The notes under the pieces are model-generated. The model was not told the DNA's origin, searched no databases, and saw only the letters and a program-made list of their open reading frames with translations. From contig NZ_MUHF01000019.1 in the NCBI RefSeq assembly GCF_002217435.1, forward strand, positions 113,767 through 177,766: a stretch of 64,000 nucleotides of DNA, written 5' to 3'. Below are positions 35,326 through 43,391 of the stretch, in pieces (within the stretch, counting starts at the first letter, position 1; each line of letters starts with the position of its first letter). This DNA is from Flavobacterium reichenbachii. Its GTDB lineage: Bacteria > Bacteroidota > Bacteroidia > Flavobacteriales > Flavobacteriaceae. The position numbers were made by a program, and so were the translations under genes.

Positions 35326-36513
35326 ATGAGAAATAAAAATTCAGATTTTTCGATAAAAAACAGAAAACTTTTTCAAAAAATGATTTTCATTTCTGCCATT
35401 TGTTTTATTTCTTTTCAAACCATAATGGCGCAGAAACAGCATATTAGTTTAAAAGATTCTCTCGACGGAGCTTTCGATTTAAGCGATTATATTATTTATG
35501 CACATGGTTTTATTGTAGTTCCAACTGTTATTACAGAACCTGCTTTGGGCGGAATAGGGGGCGCAATTGTTCCGGTCTTCTTAAAAAAACACGCTCCGGT
35601 AATTGACGAAAACGGTAAAAAACGTTTTATAAATCCGGATATCACGGGCGGTATCGGAATGTATACCGGAAATAAAAGCTGGATGGCAGGCGCTTTTCGT
35701 TCAGGAAGTCTAATAAAATCCAGAATATTATATCGGGTTATGGCAGGTTACGGCGATATGAATGTATCATTTTATGCAAACAATCTGCCCAATCTAAAGG
35801 ATCAGGAGTTTAAACTCAATTTTAAGTCGACTATATTTTATACACAGTGGCTAAAGCAATTTAATAACCCCAAATGGAGTGCGGGCCCACAGTATCTGTT
35901 TTTAAATTCTAAAATCAATTTACCAGATGTAAATATTCCTCCGCCCTTTGTTGAACCAAAAGACATAAAGAGTACCATAAGTCAGTTGGGAGGAGCGATT
36001 CAATTTGACGGACGAGACAATATATTTACACCAGATAAAGGAATAAGGTTTCAATCAGATTTCTTTTGGTCAGATAATGCCATTGGCAGTGATTATGATG
36101 CTTGGCGTGTTAACTTATCTGCAATAGGTTTTTATCCATTAACAAAAAAATTAATTGGCGGACTGAGAATTGAAGGCGAACAGGCATTTGGGAAACCTCC
36201 GTTTTATCTTTTGCCAGGAATTAATTTAAGAGGAATTCCAGCGGCAAGATATCAGGGAAAAACCAGTATTGTTACCGAAGCCGAATTAAGATGGGATGTT
36301 TACCGAAGATGGAGTATTATGGGTTACGGCGGCTTGGCGAGCGCTTTTAACGATTGGGACAAAGCTTTTGCAAAACCAGTTGTTTACAGTTACGGAACGG
36401 GTTTCAGGTATTTACTCGCAAGAAAATTTAAACTCAGAATGGGCGTAGATGTAGCAAAAGGTCCCGAAGATTGGGCTTATTATATTGTTTTTGGAAGTAA
36501 TTGGCTTAGATAG
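35326..36513 (+). CDS. BamA/Omp85-like outer-membrane barrel without POTRA domains
   Basis: 395 aa. A long N-terminus and hydrophobic segment end at IMAQ. The mature part is beta-rich with the surface-antigen pattern: GGAIQFDGRDNIFTPDKGIRFQ, a LPGINLRGIPAARYQGK block (equivalent to the RGY-type loop) and KLRMGVDVAKGPEDWAYYIVFG at the end. No POTRA repeats are seen, so it is not a full BamA or TamA. Likely a transport or anchoring partner of the sulfatase locus. Confidence 0.75.
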   Translation: MRNKNSDFSIKNRKLFQKMIFISAICFISFQTIMAQKQHISLKDSLDGAFDLSDYIIYAHGFIVVPTVITEPALGGIGGAIVPVFLKKHAPVIDENGKKRFINPDITGGIGMYTGNKSWMAGAFRSGSLIKSRILYRVMAGYGDMNVSFYANNLPNLKDQEFKLNFKSTIFYTQWLKQFNNPKWSAGPQYLFLNSKINLPDVNIPPPFVEPKDIKSTISQLGGAIQFDGRDNIFTPDKGIRFQSDFFWSDNAIGSDYDAWRVNLSAIGFYPLTKKLIGGLRIEGEQAFGKPPFYLLPGINLRGIPAARYQGKTSIVTEAELRWDVYRRWSIMGYGGLASAFNDWDKAFAKPVVYSYGTGFRYLLARKFKLRMGVDVAKGPEDWAYYIVFGSNWLR

Positions 36514-36567
36514 ATTTTTAGTCCAAAGTTAAAAAGTCAAAAGTCAAAAGTTAAAATGGCAAAACTT

Positions 36568-36621
36568 AAATCAGTTCGGATTTCTGATCGTTACTATACT
36601 GCCAGAAATCCGAACTGATTT
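36568..36621. terminator. Strong bidirectional hairpin between convergent genes
   Basis: Perfect 19-bp arms (36568-36586 and 36603-36621) around a 16-nt loop, between the plus-strand barrel gene and the minus-strand CPBP gene. Confidence 0.8.
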
Positions 36622-36645
36622 TACTATTAGTGACTGAAAGACTTT

Positions 36646-37506
36646 TTATTTTCTCCAATATGGCTTAATAATTTTATTCTCTTTATGAATCAGAACCAAT
36701 AATACAATTGTTGCTAAAGCACATAAAACAATTGCCTGAATTGATCCTTCGGGACCAAATGCTCCTCCGGTAATCAATTCCGGACCTTGTATTTTGGCTT
36801 CTAGTAAGCTGTTGGTTTTTTCGTTTCCAGAGGTTATCGCTCCAAAAATTCCAGACTGTGTAAAATTCCATGCAAAATGCAGTGCAATTGGCATCCATAA
36901 ATTACGACTGTAAATAAAAATTACGCCAAATAAAAAACCGGCAGTCGTTATACATATTGACGAAATCAAAGTACTGTGCGGATTTATTAAATGAAAAACT
37001 CCAAATAGTACAGACGAAATTGTCAGTGCAATATAACTTCCCAGTTTTTCCTCCATAATTCTAAATATAATGCCGCGCACCAATATTTCTTCAATAATAG
37101 CAACTGTAAACATAAGGGCAAACGGAATCAGGATAAATGAAATCGGATTGATGTTTACAACGCTGTAATTTCCGTTGAGGTACATTATTAAGATCGTTAA
37201 AGACTGAAGTACAAAACCAATTGAGATGCCAATGAAAAGATTTTTAAAAAGTCCTTTTACAGCAAATTCTGTAACGGTTCTTTTGTCGTACTTTTTAAAG
37301 AAAAGAATATAGCTGAAAATGCATGCTGTAGAAACAAAAAGTCCTTTTAGAAGGTTTCTGTAATTTTTGTCGAGAGGAGTCAGCGCCAATAATTTTGAAG
37401 CAATCTGCTGGCCAATAATAACTACTGCCATAAAGACCAGTAAGGCAAGAATGATTTTGGTAATAGGAGAATTAAATATTTTTTGTTTTGCAGTAGGGGT
37501 TTCCAT
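36646..37506 (-). CDS. CPBP-family intramembrane metalloprotease
   Basis: 286 aa with about eight membrane segments. The three family motifs are present: EEILVRGIIFR (EExxxR), FGVFHLINP (FxxxH) and HFAWN (HxxxN). CPBP/CAAX-like proteases in bacteria process small peptides or confer self-immunity to bacteriocins; the target here is unknown. It lies 79 bp downstream of an AraC regulator on the same strand. Confidence 0.9.
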   Translation of the reverse strand: METPTAKQKIFNSPITKIILALLVFMAVVIIGQQIASKLLALTPLDKNYRNLLKGLFVSTACIFSYILFFKKYDKRTVTEFAVKGLFKNLFIGISIGFVLQSLTILIMYLNGNYSVVNINPISFILIPFALMFTVAIIEEILVRGIIFRIMEEKLGSYIALTISSVLFGVFHLINPHSTLISSICITTAGFLFGVIFIYSRNLWMPIALHFAWNFTQSGIFGAITSGNEKTNSLLEAKIQGPELITGGAFGPEGSIQAIVLCALATIVLLVLIHKENKIIKPYWRK

Positions 37507-37584
37507 TTAAATTTGGTTTAAGTATTAATTTAAAGCAAATTTAGACTGCCTTAAAACCAAAAAATAGAATGAAATTTGCCTCTT

Positions 37585-38382
37585 TTATAATTTTTGAAAT
37601 TGCTTTGGAAGAAACCCGGTTTGGTTTTTAAAGGTTCTAATAAAATGACTCTGATCGGCAAATCCGCATTCGAGTGCGACTTCGGTCAAATTATTTTGAT
37701 TGGATTGTATCAGTGATAACGAGCGTTCAATCTTAATTCTACGCATATATTCTCCCAAAGTGCAGCCAAAATATTTAGGAAAATGTTTTGAAATTGTAAT
37801 CGGATTGAGGTGTAAAACTTGTGACAGATCCTGCAAATTTGGATTTTCGTTCCAGCAGTCGTTCAATAATTCATTGAGGCTTTTAACCCAAAACGGACTC
37901 TTTTCAAACCGTTTCAGATGTTCGTGCGTATTAGATAATTGAGAAAACAGCATTTTAATAGTATCGTTAGAAAAAGTATCTGCCGTTTGTGTTTCTTTAA
38001 AAATTTTAAGAATCAGAAATTTGGTTAATGCAGTATTCTGAACCGATTTTTCTATTACAGCTTCGTTAATTTGAAGTTCTTTCAAAAGATTCTCTTCAAT
38101 TTCGATATTAATATTTCGGGACGGAAAAAGCGTTTCCTGATTCAGATGCAATTCATCGCTGTGATAAAATAATAAGGAACCGGGGCCTACTGTTTCGCTA
38201 AAGTTTTTTCGTTTTTCTGTAGTACCGCCTTTTAAGAAAAGCGTTATATGCGCATTATTATGCGAATGCCAGCCTTCATACACCTTATTCTGATACTCAG
38301 TTTCTACAACTGCAATTCCTTGATTGGTATTGAAGATGTTTTTGGTATTACCTAAGTATTTTTCTTTTTCAAGTTCGTACAT
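37585..38382 (-). CDS. AraC-family transcriptional regulator with cupin-like sensor
   Basis: 265 aa. The N-terminal half contains a cupin-type region (GWHSHNNAHITLFLKGG, then LLFYHSDELHLNQ). The C-terminal 100 residues are the AraC double helix-turn-helix (NLQDLSQVLHLNPITISKHF and LTEVALECGFADQSHFIRTFK, ending GFLPKQF). Ligand unknown. Likely regulates the adjacent CPBP protease gene. Confidence 0.9.
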   Translation of the reverse strand: MYELEKEKYLGNTKNIFNTNQGIAVVETEYQNKVYEGWHSHNNAHITLFLKGGTTEKRKNFSETVGPGSLLFYHSDELHLNQETLFPSRNINIEIEENLLKELQINEAVIEKSVQNTALTKFLILKIFKETQTADTFSNDTIKMLFSQLSNTHEHLKRFEKSPFWVKSLNELLNDCWNENPNLQDLSQVLHLNPITISKHFPKYFGCTLGEYMRRIKIERSLSLIQSNQNNLTEVALECGFADQSHFIRTFKNQTGFLPKQFQKL

Positions 38383-38629
38383 TTTCAGATATCAGTGTGG
38401 CATTTAATAAAAGACCAAAATACTACTTATTTAAATTATTAATAATGCAGTAATTATAAATTTCAAAAAAAGCTGTTGTTTTGCGTAATTTGTAAGGTTT
38501 GGATGCTTAAGAAAAACATTGTGTAAATATTAACGGAAAAATAATAGTTTTTTTACCTGATATTTAATTGTTTTGTAACAAAAATAAAATTAGACATACT
38601 AATAAGTTAACTATTTAAATCTTTTGATT

Positions 38630-39826
38630 ATGTATAAAAATACAATGAAATCAGTTTTTGCTGCATCTGCTTTTTTAGTTGCTGTAAGCGGCTGTTTTGC
38701 ACAAGACGTTTTGGTAAATTCATTAAAGTTAAATGCGAGTGATAAAAGTAAAGAAAACTTTAAATTCACCGAAGTAGTTAACTTAGGAACAACATCTGTA
38801 AAAGCTCAGGGTTCTTCTGGAACTTGCTGGAGTTATGCTTCAAATTCATTTTTAGAGTCAGAAATGATTCGTTTAGGAAAACAGCCTGTAGAACTATCTC
38901 AGATTTTTTCTGCACGAAATGTTTATGTAGAAAAAGGAGTGAATTACGTTCGTATGCACGGTGCAATCGCATTAGGTGACGGAGGTGCACTGCACGATGT
39001 AATTAATATGTACAAAAAATACGGAACAGTTCCGAGAGAAGTTTACACGGGATTAAACTACGGAACAGATAAAAATAAATTTGCAGAAATGGCCGCTTTA
39101 ATAGAAGGAGTTTTGTCTGCGGTGGTTAAAAATCCAAATGGAGAATTAACGCCAAACTGGCAAAAAGCATACGCAGCCGTTATTGATTCTTATTTAGGAA
39201 AAGTGCCTGAGAACTTTACTTACAAAGGTAAAAATTATACACCGCAGTCTTTTGCTAAAGAAGTGGTAGGAATTAACCCAGATGAATACGTAGAGCTGTC
39301 TTCGTTTACAACTTCTCCGTACTACCAAAAAACAACTATGATGGTACCAGACAACTGGTCTCTTGATCAGGTTTACAACGTAAAAGTAAATGACATGACA
39401 GATGTTATCGACAATGCATTAAAAAAAGGATATACTGTAGCTTGGGCTACAGATGTAAGTGAGAAAAGCTTCAGCTGGAAAAACGGTGTGGCATACGTGC
39501 CAACCAAGAAGTTTGATGACATGACTGCAGAAGAAAAAGCAGATATGTTTAACGGACCAAAAGCAGAGCCGGAAATCACTCCAGAAATGCGTCAGGCTGC
39601 GTTTGATAACTACACGACAACAGACGATCACGGAATGCATATTATTGGTATTGCAAAAGACCAAACCGGAAAAGAATATTATATCGTAAAAAATTCGTGG
39701 GGAGAAACAAACGACTACAAAGGTTTCTTATTCGTAACCAAAAATTTCGTGAAATATAAAACTACTGCTTTAATGGTAAATAAAGGCGGAATTCCAACTG
39801 AGATTGCTAAGAAGTTAGGGGTTTAA
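38630..39826 (+). CDS. Exported bleomycin-hydrolase-like cysteine aminopeptidase
   Basis: 398 aa papain-fold C1B peptidase. Catalytic Cys is C66 in GSSGTCWSYAS, with His in DDHGMHIIGIA and Asn in VKNSWGE. The start at the ATG 38630 gives a hydrophobic leader ending at SGCFAQ; cleavage could be by signal peptidase I after FAQ or the Cys could be lipidated. Most PepC enzymes are cytoplasmic, so export is a feature of this Bacteroidota subgroup. Own terminator follows. Confidence 0.9.
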   Translation: MYKNTMKSVFAASAFLVAVSGCFAQDVLVNSLKLNASDKSKENFKFTEVVNLGTTSVKAQGSSGTCWSYASNSFLESEMIRLGKQPVELSQIFSARNVYVEKGVNYVRMHGAIALGDGGALHDVINMYKKYGTVPREVYTGLNYGTDKNKFAEMAALIEGVLSAVVKNPNGELTPNWQKAYAAVIDSYLGKVPENFTYKGKNYTPQSFAKEVVGINPDEYVELSSFTTSPYYQKTTMMVPDNWSLDQVYNVKVNDMTDVIDNALKKGYTVAWATDVSEKSFSWKNGVAYVPTKKFDDMTAEEKADMFNGPKAEPEITPEMRQAAFDNYTTTDDHGMHIIGIAKDQTGKEYYIVKNSWGETNDYKGFLFVTKNFVKYKTTALMVNKGGIPTEIAKKLGV

Positions 39827-39846
39827 GATTTATTAGATTTTCTTAT

Positions 39847-39884
39847 AAAAAAGCAACGTTACTGAAAAGCAGCGTTGCTTTTTT
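39847..39884 (+). terminator. Terminator after the cysteine peptidase
   Basis: AAAAAAGCAACG pairs with CGTTGCTTTTTT around a 14-nt loop. Confidence 0.85.
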
Positions 39885-39959
39885 ATTTTCTAACAATTGC
39901 ACTATGATGTACTATTTCGAATCTGTAAAATTTTATAAATTGCATTAAAAATAATCAGA

Positions 39960-40499
39960 ATGGATATAACGGAATTACTTGCTGAAATAAAAATAGAAGA
40001 AGATCTACTGATAGATCATGGGTTTTTATTCCAAAAAATAAAAAATGATTCAGAGTGGAATAACGAAATTAAATCCAGGAAAACTATTAGTTATGGTGTT
40101 CCTTACAACTACTCTAATATATCGTATCCATTTGTTCCCTTTCCTGATTATATTTCTGAAGTTGCCTCGATAGTTGAAGAAAAGCTTGGTTTTGCGATTA
40201 ACAATTGTCTTATTAACTATTATGAAAATGGAGAATCAAAAATGGGTTTTCATTCAGATCAAATAGATATTTTGTCTGATAATACCGGGATTGCTATTGT
40301 TTCATTGGGTAACAAAAGAATAATGCGATTTAAAAATAAGTCAGATGCTAAAATTACTTACGATATCCTGCTTCATCCCAATAGCTTATTTTATATGACT
40401 CAAACCGTTCAGGAGTTTTGGCTTCACTCTATTTTGCCAGAAGTAGAAAATGATACTGCAGAAAGAATAAGCCTTACTTTTAGGAAGTTATTAGTGTAA
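39960..40499 (+). CDS. AlkB-like 2-oxoglutarate/Fe(II) dioxygenase
   Basis: 179 aa. Iron ligands H98 and D100 (GFHSDQ) and H156 (WLHSILPE), and the 2-oxoglutarate/substrate arginines R169 and R175 (RISLTFR). NYYENGESKMGFHSD and SLGNKRIMRF are typical of AlkB-type demethylases that repair alkylated bases by oxidative dealkylation. Whether it is a repair enzyme or acts on RNA cannot be decided. No adaptive-response genes are nearby. Confidence 0.9.
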   Translation: MDITELLAEIKIEEDLLIDHGFLFQKIKNDSEWNNEIKSRKTISYGVPYNYSNISYPFVPFPDYISEVASIVEEKLGFAINNCLINYYENGESKMGFHSDQIDILSDNTGIAIVSLGNKRIMRFKNKSDAKITYDILLHPNSLFYMTQTVQEFWLHSILPEVENDTAERISLTFRKLLV

Positions 40500-40531
40500 A
40501 AAAGTCTTGCGGAAAATAAATGACTACAAAA

Positions 40532-40737
40532 TCAACAATTTCAATCGTTGTGGTACAAAGAATCTCGACGATGTATTTATAACAATACGTATCCCACGGT
40601 TGAAACCGCGGGCTATAGTTGAAAATATGATAGAATCTTTCAGAATAAACAAAGCCAACGGTTTCAACCGTTGGAGCGCAAAGAATCTCGACGATGCATT
40701 CGTAACAATACGTATCTCACGTTTGAAACCACAGGGA
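40532..40737. repeat. REP/BIME-like double repeat
   Basis: Two related units (40532-40613 and 40652-40737) share TACAAAGAATCTCGACGATG-like and TAACAATACGTATC segments. Each is bounded by short hairpins: CCAACGGT-TTCA-ACCGTTGG and CCCACGGT-TGAA-ACCGCGGG types. The ORF read through it (40507-40848) translates to the same repeat twice and is not a gene. No RAYT-type transposase is in the window. Confidence 0.65.
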
Positions 40738-40760
40738 TTACTATTTTTCAGTATAAAGCA

Positions 40761-40793
40761 AAAAAAAGACTATCGAATGATAGTCTTTTTTTT
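40761..40793 (-). terminator. Terminator beyond tRNA-Asn remnant 1
   Basis: AAAAAAAGACTATC pairs with GATAGTCTTTTTTTT, loop GAAT. It closes the minus-strand tRNA-Asn/GIY-YIG array. Confidence 0.8.
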
Positions 40794-40796
40794 AAG

Positions 40797-40853
40797 CTCC
40801 CCCTCTTGGGCTCGAACCAACCCCGATAGCTATTGGGGCTCTGATTGACAGTC
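40797..40853 (-). pseudogene. tRNA-Asn 3' half, remnant 1, with palindromic insert
   Basis: On the minus strand the sequence runs GACTGTCAATCAGAG (anticodon arm), then CCCCAATAGCTATCGGGG in place of the variable loop GGTCC, then the intact T-arm and acceptor 3' strand. The 5' half of the tRNA is absent and replaced by the GIY-YIG gene, whose TAG stop overlaps the first base. The anticodon position reads GTC instead of GTT. Confidence 0.8.
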
Positions 40854-41134
40854 TATTTATATTTTTCTTTGAGTTTAAGAATGATGTCCGGATACTTAAT
40901 TAGATTTTCAATATAAGTTTTGCTTTTCATTTTCTTAATGTGTTTTTCAATGTTTAAAGCTTGAGTTTTATTTTCACATGATATTTGGAGAAATAATCCC
41001 CAGTCTTCAGCATTTGCTGTGAATTTATTAGATTCAGCATTTTTATGAAATTCCATTCTAATATCAAAATCAGATGTAAAACCAATATAAAATCGGTTCA
41101 GCTTATCAGAGTGAAGAATGTAAACAATATTCAT
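40853..41134 (-). CDS. GIY-YIG nuclease, copy 1
   Basis: 93 aa single-domain GIY-YIG protein of the URI/UPF0213 type. Motif residues are NIVYILHSDK (the GIY strand with VY), RFYIGFTSD (YIG), an Arg in DIRMEFH and the Glu in IEKHIKKMK. No DNA-binding extension. It is 96 percent or more identical to copy 2; one residue differs (N for S near residue 62). The stop codon abuts a tRNA-Asn 3' half, so the gene ends inside a tRNA anticodon arm. Confidence 0.88.
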   Translation of the reverse strand: MNIVYILHSDKLNRFYIGFTSDFDIRMEFHKNAESNKFTANAEDWGLFLQISCENKTQALNIEKHIKKMKSKTYIENLIKYPDIILKLKEKYK

Positions 41135-41152
41135 AGAAATTAAATTTTGAGC

Positions 41153-41186
41153 AAAAAAATACCACTTACAGATGTAAGTGGTATTT
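41153..41186 (-). terminator. Hairpin between tRNA remnant 2 and GIY-YIG copy 1
   Basis: ATACCACTTAC pairs with GTAAGTGGTAT, with a T run on the minus strand. Nearly the same hairpin follows the intact tRNA at 41549. Confidence 0.75.
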
Positions 41187-41192
41187 AATAAG

Positions 41193-41249
41193 CTCCCCCT
41201 CTTGGGCTCGAACCAACCCCGAAAGCTTTCGGGGCTCTGATTAACAGTC
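41193..41249 (-). pseudogene. tRNA-Asn 3' half, remnant 2, with palindromic insert
   Basis: Same structure as remnant 1: anticodon arm GACTGTTAATCAGAG, then a perfect palindrome CCCCGAAAGCTTTCGGGG in place of the variable loop, then T-arm and acceptor 3' strand identical to intact tRNA-Asn. The 5' half is missing and GIY-YIG copy 2 ends at its first base. Confidence 0.82.
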
Positions 41250-41530
41250 TATTTATATTTTTCTTTGAGTTTAAGAATGATGTCCGGATACTTAATTAGA
41301 TTTTCAATATAAGTTTTGCTTTTCATTTTCTTAATGTGTTTTTCAATGCTTAAAGCTTGAGTTTTATTTTCACATGATATTTGGAGAAATAACCCCCAGT
41401 CTTCAGCATTTGCTGTGAATTTATTAGATTCAGCATTTTTATGAAATTCCATTCTAATATCAAAATCAGATGTAAAACCAATATAAAATCGGTTCAGCTT
41501 ATCAGAGTGAAGAATGTAAACAATATTCAT
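41249..41530 (-). CDS. GIY-YIG nuclease, copy 2
   Basis: 93 aa, nearly identical to copy 1 and offset by exactly 396 bp. The motifs are the same (VYILHS, FYIGFTSD, IEKHIKKM). Tandem duplication of the whole unit (tRNA 3' half, hairpin, ORF) explains both copies. Upstream on its strand is the terminator of the first intact tRNA-Asn, so it may be expressed by read-through from the tRNA promoter. Confidence 0.88.
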   Translation of the reverse strand: MNIVYILHSDKLNRFYIGFTSDFDIRMEFHKNAESNKFTANAEDWGLFLQISCENKTQALSIEKHIKKMKSKTYIENLIKYPDIILKLKEKYK

Positions 41531-41547
41531 AGAATTAAATTTTGAGC

Positions 41548-41583
41548 AAAAAAAATACCACTTACATTTGTAAGTGGTATTTA
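41548..41583 (-). terminator. Terminator of tRNA-Asn 1
   Basis: ATACCACTTAC / GTAAGTGGTAT hairpin with T run on the minus strand, just after the intact tRNA-Asn. Confidence 0.75.
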
Positions 41584-41588
41584 ATAAG

Positions 41589-41662
41589 CTCCCCCTCTTG
41601 GGCTCGAACCAAGGACCCTCTGATTAACAGTCAGATGCTCTAACCAACTGAGCTAAGGAGGA
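41589..41662 (-). tRNA. tRNA-Asn (anticodon GTT), copy 1
   Basis: 74 nt on the minus strand: acceptor TCCTCCT / AGGGGGA, D-arm AGCTCAGTTGGTTAGAGCA, anticodon arm CTGACTGTTAATCAG with GTT, T-arm CTTGGTTCGAGCCCAAG, discriminator G. CCA is not encoded. Confidence 0.96.
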
Positions 41663-41701
41663 ATCACCTTAAAGGTAAATATGTTTGCTAAAAAAAGTTT
41701 G

Positions 41702-41775
41702 CTCCCCCTCTTGGGCTCGAACCAAGGACCCTCTGATTAACAGTCAGATGCTCTAACCAACTGAGCTAAGGAGGA
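41702..41775 (-). tRNA. tRNA-Asn (anticodon GTT), copy 2
   Basis: 74 nt, identical in its tRNA sequence to copy 1 and 39 bp away. First gene of the array on the minus strand, behind the promoter at 41800. Confidence 0.96.
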
Positions 41776-41799
41776 AGTTGTTGCTCTTTTTAGCGAGTG

Positions 41800-41829
41800 C
41801 AAATATAATCGAATTTTTAGTTTCTCAAA
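41800..41829 (-). promoter_or_regulatory. Promoter of the tRNA-Asn array
   Basis: Minus strand TTTG (41826-41829), 18-bp spacer, TATATTTG (41800-41807), 25 bp before the first tRNA-Asn. Confidence 0.75.
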
Positions 41830-41861
41830 AATATTTTAACTCTTTTTCTTGATTTTTTTTT

Positions 41862-43208
41862 CTACTTCATAATTGCCTTATAAATATCGTTTCCGTTTGC
41901 AAATAAAAGCAGTGCTATAAGTAGTACAAAGCCAACCATTTGGGCGTTTTCAAGGAATTTATCACTTGGTTTTTTACCACTGATAATTTCGTATAATAAA
42001 AACATCACATGTCCGCCGTCAAGAGCTGGAATTGGCAATAAATTCATAACTCCAAGCATAATTGACAATAAAGCAGTGATTGACCAAAAGGCTGTCCAGC
42101 TCCAAGTTTCTGGAAAAACATTAAAAATAGCTGCAAAACCACCCACTTCTTTATAAGCTTCGGTTTTAGGATTGAAAATCTTTTTAAGCTGACCTCCGTA
42201 ATCAATAACTGTATTTACACCCATATTGATCCCAATTGGAATTGACTCGAAAAAACCAAATGTTTGACGGTTCACTTTGTAAAGATTCAGTTTTTCGATA
42301 TTAGAATAAGGTATTCTAGTAGCGTAAGCCACTCCCGATTTAGATTTATCATTAAATTTGATTGTAGTCTGGATTACTTTTCCATCTCTTTTAATAGTTG
42401 CTGGAACTGTTTGGTTTTTATACTTTTTAAATATCTCTACCGCTTCATCAACATATTGTAATGGAATACCATTTAAGTGTGTAATAATGTCGGCAGTTTT
42501 TAAATTTTTTGAGTTTGGAGAATCTTTCTCAAATCCTGCAATTATAAACGGAATTCTCATTTCTACTAAAGAATGTTTTACTCCAGAGTTGCTGATTTTA
42601 TTAATGATATTGATTGGGAACTTAATTGTTTTCTCTTCGTTGTTTCTTTGGATAGTAACTTCATTTGCCATGAATAAATTTTTGGCGATATCATCGTATC
42701 GATCCATTTTTTTACCATTAATAGCAATTATTTTATCTCCAGTTTGCACGCCCGCTTTTTCAATTGCAGGATTAGTTACCCAGACACCATCTTTTAAATC
42801 GGCATTAGCTACGTAATTATCGCCATAAACAAAAGCCATACCTATATATATAATAAAAGCCAGGATAAAATTTACAGTAACACCGCCAAGCATAATGATC
42901 AGACGCTGCCAAGCTGGTTTAGAACGAAATTCCCAAGGCTGAGGTGGCAGAGCCATTTGCTCTTTGTCCATACTTTCGTCTATCATTCCCGAGATTTTTA
43001 CATAACCTCCCAGCGGTAACCATCCGATTCCGTATTCTGTTTCGCCGATTTTCTTTTTTAACAGTGAATATTTAACATCAAAAAATAAGTAAAATTTTTC
43101 GACTCTTGTTTTAAATAATTTTGCAGGGATAAAATGCCCTAATTCGTGAAGAATAATAAGTAAAGATAAACTCAATAGAAATTGAGAGAGTTTGATAACT
43201 ATATCCAT
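41862..43208 (-). CDS. rseP: Site-2 zinc metalloprotease RseP
   Basis: Intramembrane protease that cleaves anti-sigma factors or signal-peptide remnants. 448 aa. Zinc site HELGH at residues 21-25 in the first membrane helix and the distal Asp in NLLPIPALDGGH in the last. Two PDZ regions lie between (KAGVQTGDKIIAINGKKM and a more diverged second one around TADIITHLNGIP). It could act on the membrane protein at 20456, which is speculation. It precedes the tRNA-Asn array on the same strand. Confidence 0.95.
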   Translation of the reverse strand: MDIVIKLSQFLLSLSLLIILHELGHFIPAKLFKTRVEKFYLFFDVKYSLLKKKIGETEYGIGWLPLGGYVKISGMIDESMDKEQMALPPQPWEFRSKPAWQRLIIMLGGVTVNFILAFIIYIGMAFVYGDNYVANADLKDGVWVTNPAIEKAGVQTGDKIIAINGKKMDRYDDIAKNLFMANEVTIQRNNEEKTIKFPINIINKISNSGVKHSLVEMRIPFIIAGFEKDSPNSKNLKTADIITHLNGIPLQYVDEAVEIFKKYKNQTVPATIKRDGKVIQTTIKFNDKSKSGVAYATRIPYSNIEKLNLYKVNRQTFGFFESIPIGINMGVNTVIDYGGQLKKIFNPKTEAYKEVGGFAAIFNVFPETWSWTAFWSITALLSIMLGVMNLLPIPALDGGHVMFLLYEIISGKKPSDKFLENAQMVGFVLLIALLLFANGNDIYKAIMK

Positions 43209-43391
43209 TTTGTATTTTTAGTTCGTAAATTTTAAACGCACAAAAGTACGTTTTCTTATTTAATTTTAAACCGCAAGATACTACTTAAGGTTTTAAATGT
43301 TTGTTAATAATTGTGCTTAGTTTTCAATTGGCAAATTCACACCCTTTTTTATATTAAACTATTAGTAATTCATTTGGCCAGAATGTTACAA

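Noticed and set aside
40532..40737. Possible CRISPR array
   Set aside because: Only two long imperfect units with internal hairpins; no regular spacers and no cas genes in the window.
40507..40848. 113-codon ORF downstream of the AlkB-like gene
   Set aside because: The translation is the same repeat unit read twice followed by a terminator and tRNA remnant sequence. It is a repeat element, not a gene.
40797..41249. Two additional tRNA-Asn genes
   Set aside because: Both lack the 5' half (acceptor strand, D-arm, 5' anticodon stem) and have an 18-bp insertion in place of the variable loop, so they cannot fold as tRNA.
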